Below are positions 9,701 to 17,728 of a DNA stretch of 64,000 nucleotides, piece after piece. The DNA comes from Streptomyces sp. NBC_01198 (lineage in GTDB: Bacteria > Actinomycetota > Actinomycetes > Streptomycetales > Streptomycetaceae), in NCBI RefSeq assembly GCF_036010485.1, contig NZ_CP108568.1, forward strand, positions 2,440,001-2,504,000, read 5' to 3'. Both the position numbers and the translations under genes were made by a program. Under the pieces are notes generated by a model. That model saw only the letters and a list, made by a program, of their open reading frames with translations. It was not told the DNA's origin and ran no database searches. The number at the start of each line of letters is the position of its first letter. Positions within the stretch are counted from its first letter, which is position 1.

Positions 9701-10266
9701 CCCGCAGGGACGCCACCACCATCAGGGAGCGCACCGACGAGCTGCGCCGCCGGGTGGAGTCGGAAGTGGAGGCGCTGCACGACCGTTCCCGCAAGGAGGC
9801 GGCCGAGGCGATGCGGGTGGTCGGTGAACGGGTCGACAAGCTGGTCGCCGCGGCGACCGAACAGCTGCGGGAGGCCGAGCAGAAGGCCGCCGAGATCAAG
9901 TCCTCGGCGACGTCCGAGGCGAGCAAGGTCCGTATCGCGGCGGTGAAGAAGGTCGAAGGACTGCTCAAGGAGGCGGAGCAGAACAAGACCGAGGCGGAGC
10001 GGGAAGCGGAGCGGGTCAAGGGGGAGGCGCGTGCCGAGGCCGAGCGCATCGTGAGCGAGGGCCGGCGCGAGCTGGACACCCTGGTCCGCAGGCGCGAGGA
10101 CATCAACGCGGAGATCGGCCGCGTCCAGGACGTGCTGGAGGCGCTGGAATCGTTCGAAGCACCGGGTGGCGCAGCCAAATCCACGAAGAGTACGGTCTCC
10201 GCGGGAGCGGCCGCCGGTTCCACTCGGACGGGCGGCAAGCGCAACGACGATGCTCCACTCGATTGA
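6703..10266 (+). CDS. scy: Scy-like giant coiled-coil polarity protein
   Basis: About 1,187 residues, almost wholly coiled coil rich in Ala, Glu, Arg and Asp, with repeated EAERLR / EAEEL blocks. In Streptomyces Scy organises the polarisome at hyphal tips with DivIVA and FilP and marks new branch points. The N-terminus from GTG 6703 (VRGNDSYRADDQL) matches my memory of Scy; GTG 6670 would add 11 residues, and neither has a strong ribosome-binding site. A short hairpin (6623-6644) lies in the leader. It is somewhat shorter than my memory of S. coelicolor Scy (about 1,300 residues), consistent with variable repeat number. The opposite strand carries long spurious open frames caused by GC bias. 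Confidence 0.92.
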   Translation: MRGNDSYRADDQLSQLEAEMDRLRTERGKAVDHADDLGYQVEVLRAKLHEARRMLASRPAYDNIGHQADQLLRNAQIQADQLRTDAERELREARAQTQRLLQEQAEHQSRFEAEWHAEAIARRRQLDEELAERRANVETHVNENVAWAEQLRARSESQARRLLDETRAESEAALAAARAEATRVAEQTRDRLTADAQAARAEAEQLLRRARTDAERLLTAASTQAQEATSQAEQLRTSTRSESDEARIRATELSRLAEERVREADEALRAATAEAERLREEATAGAAKRLAAAETENEQRTRTARAEIARMVNEATREAEAAKAEAEQTVADARAEAERIRSDAQEAARAAAAEDAAAQLAQAARSAEEILTKASEDARSTTKGAGEEAERIRREAEAEAERLRSEAEASAQELRGAAQDDTEEYRARTVELQEEARRLRGEAEQLRADAVAEGERIRGEARREAVQQIEEAASKAEELLAKAKADGDEQRQSASAEAERMRTESLERASVLNTKAEEALRGARAEADELRAEAERQGAAVKEAAEQAAAEQRAEADTIVARMREEAEVDLARLREEAETRVTAAEQALRDASAEADRIRAEAAEEAERLRQETAERVRTLQEQAEAEAVRLRDEAAADAAQTRAEGENVALRVQADAAAEAEQRRTEAQETADRVRAEAAAAAERLGAEAAEALAAAQEEASRRRREAEELLASARGEAEQERARARGESDELLAAARKRVEDAAAEADRLAAEAEQRASELVAAAESTAQQVRDSVAHLHQEAEQEIAGLRSAAEHAADRMRTEAQGEADRLHADANSERERAGQDASRMRTEAQEESQAARSLADRTVTEAIEEADRLRSEARDDANRMRTDAANQADQLVGKAREESDRLGRMAREALQGAEREAEESRAGSQRILDEAREAANKRRSEAAEQADELVGKAQAEARRVAESAEEQSDTMVAAARGEAERLVNEATAEGNGLVERARTDADTLLGEARRDATTIRERTDELRRRVESEVEALHDRSRKEAAEAMRVVGERVDKLVAAATEQLREAEQKAAEIKSSATSEASKVRIAAVKKVEGLLKEAEQNKTEAEREAERVKGEARAEAERIVSEGRRELDTLVRRREDINAEIGRVQDVLEALESFEAPGGAAKSTKSTVSAGAAAGSTRTGGKRNDDAPLD

Positions 10267-10371
10267 GCGGACATTCTCCCTGCCGAATGCGCAATGGCTC
10301 GGTGACACGCCGCTGAGCCCCCTAGGATTCCCTCTATCACCTCACCGGTCTGAATCATCGACAGGAACCCC

Positions 10372-11307
10372 ATGAGCGACACTTCCTCCCCTTTCGGCTT
10401 CGAGCTCGTGCGTCGCGGATACGACCGCGGACAGGTGGACGACCGCATCACCAAGCTCGTCGCCGACCGTGACAGTGCACTGACCCGGATCACCGCGCTG
10501 GAGAAGCGCATCGAGGAACTGCATCTCGAGACCCAGAACGCCGCGGCTCAGGTGAACGACTCCGAGCCGTCCTACGCCGGCCTCGGCGCCCGGGTGGAGA
10601 AGATCCTCCGCCTGGCCGAGGAGGAGGCCAAGGACCTTCGCGAGGAGGCCCGTCGCGCCGCCGAGCAGCACCGCGAGCTGGCGGACTCCGCCGCCGCGCA
10701 GGTGCGCAACGACGCGGAGGCCTACGCGTCGGACCGCAAGTCCAAGGCCGAGGACGAGGGCGCCCGGATCGTCGACAAGGCGAAGGGTGACGCGACGCAG
10801 CTGCGCAGCGACGCCCAGAAGGACGCCCTGGCCAAGCGCGAGGAAGCTGACGCGCTGTTCGAGGAGACCCGCGCCAAGGCGGCCCAGGCCGCTGCCGACT
10901 TCGAGACCAACCTGGCCAAGCGCCGCGAGCAGTCCGAGCGCGACCTGGCGTCGCGTCAGGCCAAGGCGGAGAAGCGCCTGGCGGAGATCGAGCACCGCGC
11001 CGAGCAGCTGCGCCTTGAGGCGGAGAAGCTGCGTACGGACGCGGAGCGCCGGGCCCGCCAGACGGTGGAGACCGCGCAGCGCCAGTCCGAGGACATCGTC
11101 GCGGACGCGAACGCGAAGGCCGACCGGATCCGCAGCGAGTCCGAGCGCGAGCTGGCGGCGCTCACCAACCGCCGCGACAGCATCAACGCGCAGCTGACCA
11201 ACGTCCGCGAGATGCTGGCCACGCTGACCGGTGCGGCCGTCGCCGCGGCCGGCTCCCCGGACGACGAGCCGATCTCGCGCGGCGTCCCGGCCCAGCAGTC
11301 CCGCTGA
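10372..11307 (+). CDS. filP: FilP, intermediate-filament-like cytoskeletal protein
   Basis: A 311-residue coiled-coil rod protein with the short head MSDTSSPFGFELVRRGYDRGQ that is typical of FilP and of the DivIVA-like start of related proteins. The rod runs from about residue 20 to 270 and ends with TNRRDSINAQLTNVREML, a block shared with Scy, showing the two are paralogues. FilP self-assembles into filaments, interacts with DivIVA and gives rigidity to growing tips. An AGGAA ribosome-binding site precedes ATG 10372. Its length equals the known FilP (about 310). It lies 105 bp downstream of scy on the same strand. Confidence 0.94.
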   Translation: MSDTSSPFGFELVRRGYDRGQVDDRITKLVADRDSALTRITALEKRIEELHLETQNAAAQVNDSEPSYAGLGARVEKILRLAEEEAKDLREEARRAAEQHRELADSAAAQVRNDAEAYASDRKSKAEDEGARIVDKAKGDATQLRSDAQKDALAKREEADALFEETRAKAAQAAADFETNLAKRREQSERDLASRQAKAEKRLAEIEHRAEQLRLEAEKLRTDAERRARQTVETAQRQSEDIVADANAKADRIRSESERELAALTNRRDSINAQLTNVREMLATLTGAAVAAAGSPDDEPISRGVPAQQSR

Positions 11308-11350
11308 CCCCGGATCTCCTGGGGAAAAGCGCTGTTCCACCGGTTTTCGC

Positions 11351-11382
11351 GGAACCCTCGTACGCTCGCGTGCGAGGGTTCC
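11351..11382. terminator. Perfect inverted repeat after filP
   Basis: GGAACCCTCG (11351-11360) and CGAGGGTTCC (11373-11382) form a 10-bp perfect stem with a 12-base loop, 44 bp after the filP stop and 25 bp before the next gene. There is no U-tract, as is common in Streptomyces terminators. It could alternatively be an operator for the ABC operon. Confidence 0.6.
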
Positions 11383-11394
11383 GCCGCGTCTTGC

Positions 11395-11407
11395 TAGCCT
11401 CGCCCCC
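11395..11407 (+). promoter_or_regulatory. -10 box for leaderless ABC gene
   Basis: TAGCCT (11395-11400) matches the TAnnnT -10 consensus and sits exactly seven bases before ATG 11408, with no ribosome-binding site. This geometry predicts transcription starting at the A of the start codon. Confidence 0.6.
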
Positions 11408-12514
11408 ATGATTGAGTTGCAGGGGCTCACCAAGCGGTACGGGGACAAGACCGCAGTCGACCATCTGACCTTCACCGTGCGCCCCGGCGTGGTGACCGGA
11501 TTCCTCGGGCCGAACGGCGCGGGGAAGTCCACCACGATGCGGATGCTGCTCGGCCTGGACTCCCCGACCAGCGGCGACGTCCGTATCGACGGCAGGCACT
11601 ACGCACAGCTCAGCGAGCCGCTCAAGCACATCGGGGCGCTGCTCGACGCGAAGTCGATCCACGGCGGGCGGACCGCGTACAACCATCTGCTGTGCATCGC
11701 GCAGTCCAACCGCATCCCGACCCACCGGGTCGGCGAGGTGCTGGAGACCGTCGGGCTCACGGCGGTGGCGCGCAAGCGCTCCAACGGCTTCTCGCTCGGC
11801 ATGGGCCAGCGGCTGGGGATCGCCGCGGCGCTGCTGGGCGACCCGGAGATCCTGATGTTCGACGAGCCGGTCAACGGGCTCGACCCGGAGGGCATCCACT
11901 GGATCCGTAACCTCATGAAGGGGCTCGCCGCGCAGGGCCGTACGGTCTTCGTGTCCAGCCACCTGATGAGCGAGATGGCGCTGACCGCCGAGCACCTGAT
12001 CGTGATCGGCCGCGGGCGGCTGCTGGCCGACACCTCGATGGCGGACTTCATCGAGAAGAACTCGCGCTCCTACGTGCGGCTGCGCACCCCGCAGCCGGAG
12101 CGGCTCAAGGACGTGCTCAGCGCGGCCGGCCACACCGTGGTGACCACCGGCGACGGTGCCTTCGAGATCACCGGTACGGACGCCGCCGAACTCGGCGACC
12201 TGGCCGCGCAGCACCAGCTGGTCCTGCACGAACTGAGCCCGCAGCGGGCGTCGTTGGAGGAAGCATTCATGCAACTGACCGCCGAGTCGGTCGAATACCA
12301 CGCGCACGGCGAGGTGACGCCGGGCGCGCCCGCGCCGGTGCCCGTCGGGCAGGGGCAGCCGCAGTGGCAGCAAGGCGGGCAGCAGGTGCCGGCGCCGCCA
12401 CCACCGCCGCAGGGCGGCCAGCCGCCGGCGCAGCCCGGGCAGCCGCCGCAGCAGCCCGGCGCCCAGCAGTGGGGCTCCCAGTGGCGCAACCCCAACTCCG
12501 GAAAGGGGCGTTGA
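11408..12514 (+). CDS. ABC exporter ATP-binding protein
   Basis: A 368-residue ABC ATPase with Walker A GPNGAGKST (residues 34-42), the signature SLGMGQ and Walker B ILMFDEP, then a DrrA-type accessory domain. The final 70 residues are Pro/Gln/Gly-rich with runs such as APPPPPQGGQ, an unusual tail of unknown use. It pairs with the permease whose ATG is one base after this stop. Such DrrA/DrrB-like exporters pump antibiotics, lipids or other hydrophobic compounds; substrate unknown. Translation is probably leaderless from ATG 11408. Confidence 0.92.
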   Translation: MIELQGLTKRYGDKTAVDHLTFTVRPGVVTGFLGPNGAGKSTTMRMLLGLDSPTSGDVRIDGRHYAQLSEPLKHIGALLDAKSIHGGRTAYNHLLCIAQSNRIPTHRVGEVLETVGLTAVARKRSNGFSLGMGQRLGIAAALLGDPEILMFDEPVNGLDPEGIHWIRNLMKGLAAQGRTVFVSSHLMSEMALTAEHLIVIGRGRLLADTSMADFIEKNSRSYVRLRTPQPERLKDVLSAAGHTVVTTGDGAFEITGTDAAELGDLAAQHQLVLHELSPQRASLEEAFMQLTAESVEYHAHGEVTPGAPAPVPVGQGQPQWQQGGQQVPAPPPPPQGGQPPAQPGQPPQQPGAQQWGSQWRNPNSGKGR

Positions 12515-12515
12515 G

Positions 12516-13289
12516 ATGGCTGCACCGGCCGCGATCCTCCAGTCGGAGTGGACGAAGATCAGGTCCGTCCGCTCCACCATCTGGACCCTCGCCCTCGCCT
12601 TCATCGTGACCGTGGCCCTCGGCGCGATCATCTGCCTGGTCTTCAACAACACCTTCCATTCGCTGTCGCCCGAGGACCAGGCCACCTTCGACCCGACCGC
12701 CGTCGGCTTCTTCGGGATGAACCTCGGGCAGCTCGCGCTGATCGTCTTCGGTGTGCTGGTCATCTCCAGCGAGTACAGCACCGGCATGATCCGCACCTCG
12801 CTCGCCGCGGTGCCGCAGCGCGGCTCCTTCTACGCCAGCAAGGTCGCGGTGGCCGGCGCGCTGGCGCTGGTGGTCGGGATGGCCACCAGCTTCGTGGTCT
12901 TCTTCCTCGGCCAGGCGCTGCTGGGCTCGCACCGGGCGCACATCAGCGACCCCGGGGTGCTGCGCGCGGTGGTCGGCGCGGGGCTGTACATGACGCTGCT
13001 GGTGCTGCTGTGCGTGGGCGCCGCCTCGATGCTGCGCAGCCCGATGCTGGGCCTGGGCATCCTGATGCCGTTCTTCTTCCTGGTCTCGCCGATCCTGTCG
13101 GCGGTGCCGAAGGTGAAGACGGTCGCGCGCTACTTCCCCGACCAGGCGGGCCAGAAGATCATCCAGGTGGTGCCCGACACCGACAGCCACGCGTCCTACG
13201 GCCCCTGGGGCGGTATCGGCATCATGGCCGTGTGGGTCGTGGTGGCGCTGCTCGGCGGCTACCTGGTGCTCAGGCAGCGCGACGCCTGA
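12516..13289 (+). CDS. ABC exporter permease
   Basis: A 257-residue ABC-2 type membrane protein with six hydrophobic segments (about residues 22-45, 65-85, 110-135, 150-175, 180-200 and 230-250). The cytoplasmic EYSTGMIRTSLAAVPQR motif is the usual coupling region after the second helix. ATG 12516 lies one base after the ATPase stop, so the two are coupled and form one transporter. The protein ends LVLRQRDA, as in many streptomycete ABC-2 permeases. Confidence 0.92.
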   Translation: MAAPAAILQSEWTKIRSVRSTIWTLALAFIVTVALGAIICLVFNNTFHSLSPEDQATFDPTAVGFFGMNLGQLALIVFGVLVISSEYSTGMIRTSLAAVPQRGSFYASKVAVAGALALVVGMATSFVVFFLGQALLGSHRAHISDPGVLRAVVGAGLYMTLLVLLCVGAASMLRSPMLGLGILMPFFFLVSPILSAVPKVKTVARYFPDQAGQKIIQVVPDTDSHASYGPWGGIGIMAVWVVVALLGGYLVLRQRDA

Positions 13290-13326
13290 GCCGTTCCGCC
13301 CGCGCCCCCGCGGGAGCGAGGCGCCG

Positions 13327-13644
13327 TCAGTACCTGGGCGCGTTACGGGACCGCTGCACCTTGCTGGTGCGGCGGTCCTTGGCGTTCCAGCACGCCCGGT
13401 GCCAGTGCCTGCGGTCGTCGAGGCCGTCGTACTCCCGCCAGGCCACCACGTGCCCGACGCCGGGCGGGATCTCCTGGTCACAGCCCGGGCACCGGTAGTG
13501 CTTGGCGGACGCGGCGCCGGCGATCGGCCGCACCACCCACTCCTCGCCCTGCCACTCCTCGGTGCCGGCCCCGCCGACCCCGGACTCCTGGCTGCCCTCC
13601 GCGGGGCGCCGGGCGCCGTGCGGGTGGTTACGTCGCGGCGACAC
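13327..13644 (-). CDS. Conserved streptomycete small protein with CxxC/HxxxC motif
   Basis: A 105-residue protein from GTG 13644, which has GAGGTG a few bases upstream; ATG 13749 opens the same frame but has no ribosome-binding site. It carries YRCPGCDQEIP and, about 25 residues later, HWHRACWNAKDRR, which together can form a treble-clef or zinc-ribbon-like site (two Cys, His, Cys). The N-terminal third is basic and disordered. Similar proteins are often labelled ATP/GTP-binding in Streptomyces, but I see no P-loop. Function unknown; possibly nucleic-acid binding. Confidence 0.75.
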   Translation of the reverse strand: MSPRRNHPHGARRPAEGSQESGVGGAGTEEWQGEEWVVRPIAGAASAKHYRCPGCDQEIPPGVGHVVAWREYDGLDDRRHWHRACWNAKDRRTSKVQRSRNAPRY

Positions 13645-13819
13645 GGGAACACCTCGCGCTCTGCTGGCTTCGCGGACGGCATCCAGGGTACGCGGGAAGT
13701 CCCCGGGTACCCGAACGGTCGCATCCGCCGCGTTACTGCCGAAAATCATGAAAACGCCGCAGAAGGCCGTGCCTTTGGCACGTGCCAGGCGTTAGTCATG
13801 ACCAAGGAGGGAGTGGGCG

Positions 13820-14854
13820 ATGCGCGTTGGGACGTTCGTACTCGCGGCTCAGTTCCCCGGTCAGGGCCAGGCGGAGCCGCTGCACCGGGCGATATCGACC
13901 GCGGAGGCGGCGGAGGCGGCGGGGCTGGACGCGGTGTGGCTGGCCGAGCACCATTTCGTGCCGTACGGGGTGTGCCCGTCGGCGGCGACCCTGGCCGCGC
14001 TGCTGCTCGGCAGGACCCGGCGGATCGGCGTCGGCACCGCGGTCAGCGTGCTGCCGACCGCGCACCCGGTGGCGCTGGGCGAGCAGGCGGCGCTGCTGCA
14101 CCTGGCCTCCGGCGGCCGCTTCACCCTCGGGGTGGGGCGCGGCGGCCCCTGGGTGGACCTGGAGGTCTTCGGCGGCGGCAGGGCCGCGTACGAGCACGGC
14201 TTCCCCGAGTCGCTGGATCTGCTGCTGCGCTGGCTGCGGGAGCCCACGGTGGCCGCCCAGGGGCCGCGCTACGCGTTCCGCGAGGTGCCGGTGGTGCCGC
14301 GGCCCGACGAGCTGGCGCGGACGGGCGCCGGCGAGGGGCCGCCGGTGGTGGTGGCGTGCACGTCCCCCGGCACCGTGCGGCTGGCCGCCGAGCGCGGGCT
14401 GCCGATGCTGCTCGGCATGCACTGCGGCGACGAGGACAAGGCCGCGATGGTGGACCTGTGGCGGCGTGCCGCGCTGGCCGCCGGCCACTCCCCCGACGCG
14501 GTCGCCGCGGCCGGGCACGTGTCGGCCGGGGTCGCCCAGGTCGCCGACACCCGCGCGGAAGCGGTCGAGACGCTGCTCAAGGCGATGCCGGGCTGGCTCC
14601 AGCAGGGCCTGGCGGCGCATCGTACGGTCGACGGGCAGGCACGGGCGATGCGCGACCCGTACGCGTACACCGACCTGCTGTGCGGCCTGCACCCGGTCGG
14701 GCCGCCGCGGCTGTGCGCCGACCGCCTGGCGGCGACCGCGGAGGCCACCGGTATCACCCGCTTCGCCCTGCTGGTCGAGGGCTCGGGCGACCTCGCGGCG
14801 ACCCTGCACAACGTCGCACGCCTCGGTGGTGACGTGCTCCCGGAACTGGCCTGA
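13820..14854 (+). CDS. LLM-class flavin-dependent oxidoreductase
   Basis: A 344-residue luciferase-like monooxygenase with the (beta/alpha)8 pattern: GTFVLAAQFP at strand 1, AVWLAEHHF near residue 41 and TLGVGRGGPW near residue 102, which bind reduced flavin. An AAGGAGG ribosome-binding site precedes ATG 13820. Substrate cannot be told from the sequence; many relatives use F420 or FMN. It is divergent from the zinc-motif gene and converges on the SCO5389-type gene. Confidence 0.88.
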   Translation: MRVGTFVLAAQFPGQGQAEPLHRAISTAEAAEAAGLDAVWLAEHHFVPYGVCPSAATLAALLLGRTRRIGVGTAVSVLPTAHPVALGEQAALLHLASGGRFTLGVGRGGPWVDLEVFGGGRAAYEHGFPESLDLLLRWLREPTVAAQGPRYAFREVPVVPRPDELARTGAGEGPPVVVACTSPGTVRLAAERGLPMLLGMHCGDEDKAAMVDLWRRAALAAGHSPDAVAAAGHVSAGVAQVADTRAEAVETLLKAMPGWLQQGLAAHRTVDGQARAMRDPYAYTDLLCGLHPVGPPRLCADRLAATAEATGITRFALLVEGSGDLAATLHNVARLGGDVLPELA

Positions 14855-14922
14855 TCACATGTGCACGGCCGGTGTCGGGAGCACGCCCCGTTGTGCCGGG
14901 CCCCGTTGCCCGACTACGGCTG

Positions 14923-14939
14923 CCGCGCCGACGGCGCGG
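14923..14939. terminator. Hairpin between convergent genes
   Basis: CCGCGCC / GGCGCGG with a three-base loop lies between the stops of the LLM gene (14854) and the gene ending at 14945. A seven-bp all-GC stem is a plausible bidirectional terminator without a U-tract. Confidence 0.5.
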
Positions 14940-14944
14940 GACGG

Positions 14945-15337
14945 TCAGCAGTCCCGGAACTCCGGTGACTGGTTGAGCACCTGCGACCGGATCGAGGTGA
15001 ACCTCTCGTAGCTCTCGCCGACCGCCGGGTCGAGCGGGAAGACCGCCACCCGGTGGCAGTTCTGGAACGCCAGCCGCACCCCGAAGTGCCGCTGAAGTGC
15101 CCCCCGTATCGCGTCGCTCGCCAGCGCGCGGAGCAGTTGCCCGCGCTCCTTCTCACTCGGCGGCGGCACCTGGTTGTCCGCGAAGTTCCCTCCATCGACC
15201 TTGAGTTGTGCCACCAATGAGCTGATCATCTCCCACGCGTAAGGGAGGGACGTCCTGACGCAGTCGACGAATTCCTGCTCGTCGACCTCGCCTCGCTCGG
15301 CCTGTTCGAGGAGGGCCGGAGAGACGTCGAGCGACAT
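14945..15337 (-). CDS. SCO5389-type conserved protein
   Basis: A 130-residue protein from ATG 15337, preceded by AGAGGAG; an upstream in-frame extension to 15586 has no such signal. It begins MSLDVSPALLEQAERGEVD and is predicted soluble and mostly helical. From memory it matches a family confined to Streptomyces and relatives and named after SCO5389. No motif gives a function. It is divergent from nucS, with a 247-bp gap. Confidence 0.8.
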   Translation of the reverse strand: MSLDVSPALLEQAERGEVDEQEFVDCVRTSLPYAWEMISSLVAQLKVDGGNFADNQVPPPSEKERGQLLRALASDAIRGALQRHFGVRLAFQNCHRVAVFPLDPAVGESYERFTSIRSQVLNQSPEFRDC

Positions 15338-15570
15338 GGGTACTCCTCTCGGTGACCCCGTGGGCGCACGGGGTCGTACGGACGGGACCCGGCAGCCGCG
15401 GCCGCTCTCCCGCACGCCGGCCACCGGCCTCCAACCGTAGGGACGGATGGCTGTGCGCACCAGCAGGTAGCACCGACAACCGGCCAACTTGTCGCGGCGG
15501 ACCGTAGTCGGCCGAACTCGTACCGTCCCGGCGGCCCGGGGCCGGATCGCGAAGCGCCGTCCGCGTCCAG

Positions 15571-15584
15571 TAGCGTGGCCCACC
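15571..15584 (+). promoter_or_regulatory. -10 box for leaderless nucS
   Basis: TAGCGT (15571-15576) lies eight bases before ATG 15585 and no ribosome-binding site is present, the usual arrangement of a leaderless actinobacterial transcript. Confidence 0.55.
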
Positions 15585-16247
15585 ATGCGCCTCGTGATCG
15601 CCCGCTGCTCCGTCGACTACGCGGGCCGGCTGTCCGCCCACCTCCCGTCCGCCACCCGGCTGCTGCTGATCAAGGCCGACGGCAGCCTGTCGGTGCACGC
15701 CGACGACCGTGCCTACAAGCCGCTCAACTGGATGTCCCCGCCCTGCACGCTCAAGGAGGGCGACGACGGTGTCTGGACGGTCGTCAACAAGGCCGGCGAG
15801 CAGCTGATCATCTCGATAGAGGAGGTCCTGCACGACTCCTCGCACGAACTGGGCGTCGACCCGGGCCTGATCAAGGACGGCGTCGAGGCGCATCTGCAGG
15901 AGCTCCTCGCCGACCGGATGGAGGTGCTCGGCGAGGGCTGGTCCCTGATCCGCCGCGAATACCCCACCGCCATCGGCCCGGTGGACATCCTCTGCCGGGA
16001 CGCGTCGGGCGCCACGGTCGCCATCGAGCTCAAGCGCCGCGGCGACATCGACGGGGTGGAGCAGCTCACCCGCTACCTCGAACTCCTCAACCGCGACCCC
16101 CACTTGTCCCCGGTGCGGGGCATCTTCGCGGCCCAGGAGATCAAGCCCCAGGCCCGCGTCCTGGCCACCGACCGCGGGATCGACTGCGTGGTTCTCGACT
16201 ACGACGCGATGCGCGGCATCGAGGACGACAAGCTCCGGCTGTTCTGA
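15585..16247 (+). CDS. nucS: Mismatch-specific endonuclease NucS (EndoMS)
   Basis: A 220-residue nuclease that replaces MutS/MutL in Actinobacteria: it cuts both strands at G-T, G-G and T-T mismatches and interacts with the sliding clamp. The N-terminal beta domain (residues 1-110) binds DNA; the catalytic RecB-like core carries [28 protein letters not shown] and a Gln-Tyr-type helix. The C-terminal IEDDKLRLF is the clamp-binding-like tail. ATG 15585 is chosen because an upstream extension lacks homology and a -10 box lies eight bases before it. Confidence 0.94.
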   Translation: MRLVIARCSVDYAGRLSAHLPSATRLLLIKADGSLSVHADDRAYKPLNWMSPPCTLKEGDDGVWTVVNKAGEQLIISIEEVLHDSSHELGVDPGLIKDGVEAHLQELLADRMEVLGEGWSLIRREYPTAIGPVDILCRDASGATVAIELKRRGDIDGVEQLTRYLELLNRDPHLSPVRGIFAAQEIKPQARVLATDRGIDCVVLDYDAMRGIEDDKLRLF

Positions 16248-16270
16248 CGCCGGCGGTCCACCAGGGCCCG

Positions 16271-16290
16271 GAAAATTTTCGAAAGTTTCG
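16271..16290. promoter_or_regulatory. Xylanase-type operator palindromes
   Basis: Two abutting palindromes, GAAAATTTTC (16271-16280) and CGAAAGTTTCG (16280-16290), match the GAAAnTTTC motif I recall from actinomycete xylanase promoters, where a LacI-type repressor binds. They are 261 bp upstream of the xylanase start but upstream of the nucS terminator, so they may act as a distal site. Confidence 0.55.
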
Positions 16291-16301
16291 GAGAATCGGG
16301 C

Positions 16302-16334
16302 AGGAGTCCTGATCGCGAAATCAGGGCTCCTTTT
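16302..16334 (+). terminator. Rho-independent terminator of nucS
   Basis: A 12-bp stem (16302-16313 with 16320-16331, one G-U pair) has a six-base loop and is followed by a run of T. It lies 55 bp after the nucS stop and is a textbook intrinsic terminator on the plus strand. Confidence 0.8.
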
Positions 16335-16414
16335 CCGTGCTTCCCACCCTTGCACCGCAGACAGGCCGATGACCTGGGCGTATCCGCCTCACGGGTAGCC
16401 GACGCCGAGCGCAG

Positions 16415-17666
<1,252 letters not shown>

Positions 17667-17688
17667 CCCCTCGTACGATCCCGCACCA

Positions 17689-17720
17689 CCGGCGCGGCGG
17701 CCCTGTGGCCGCCGCGCCGG
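17689..17720. terminator. Bidirectional terminator, xylanase / P-loop protein
   Basis: A perfect 14-bp GC stem (17689-17702 with 17707-17720) with a CTGT loop lies between the convergent stops at 17666 and 17729 and can end transcription from both sides. Confidence 0.75.
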
Positions 17721-17728
17721 CTTGCGTG

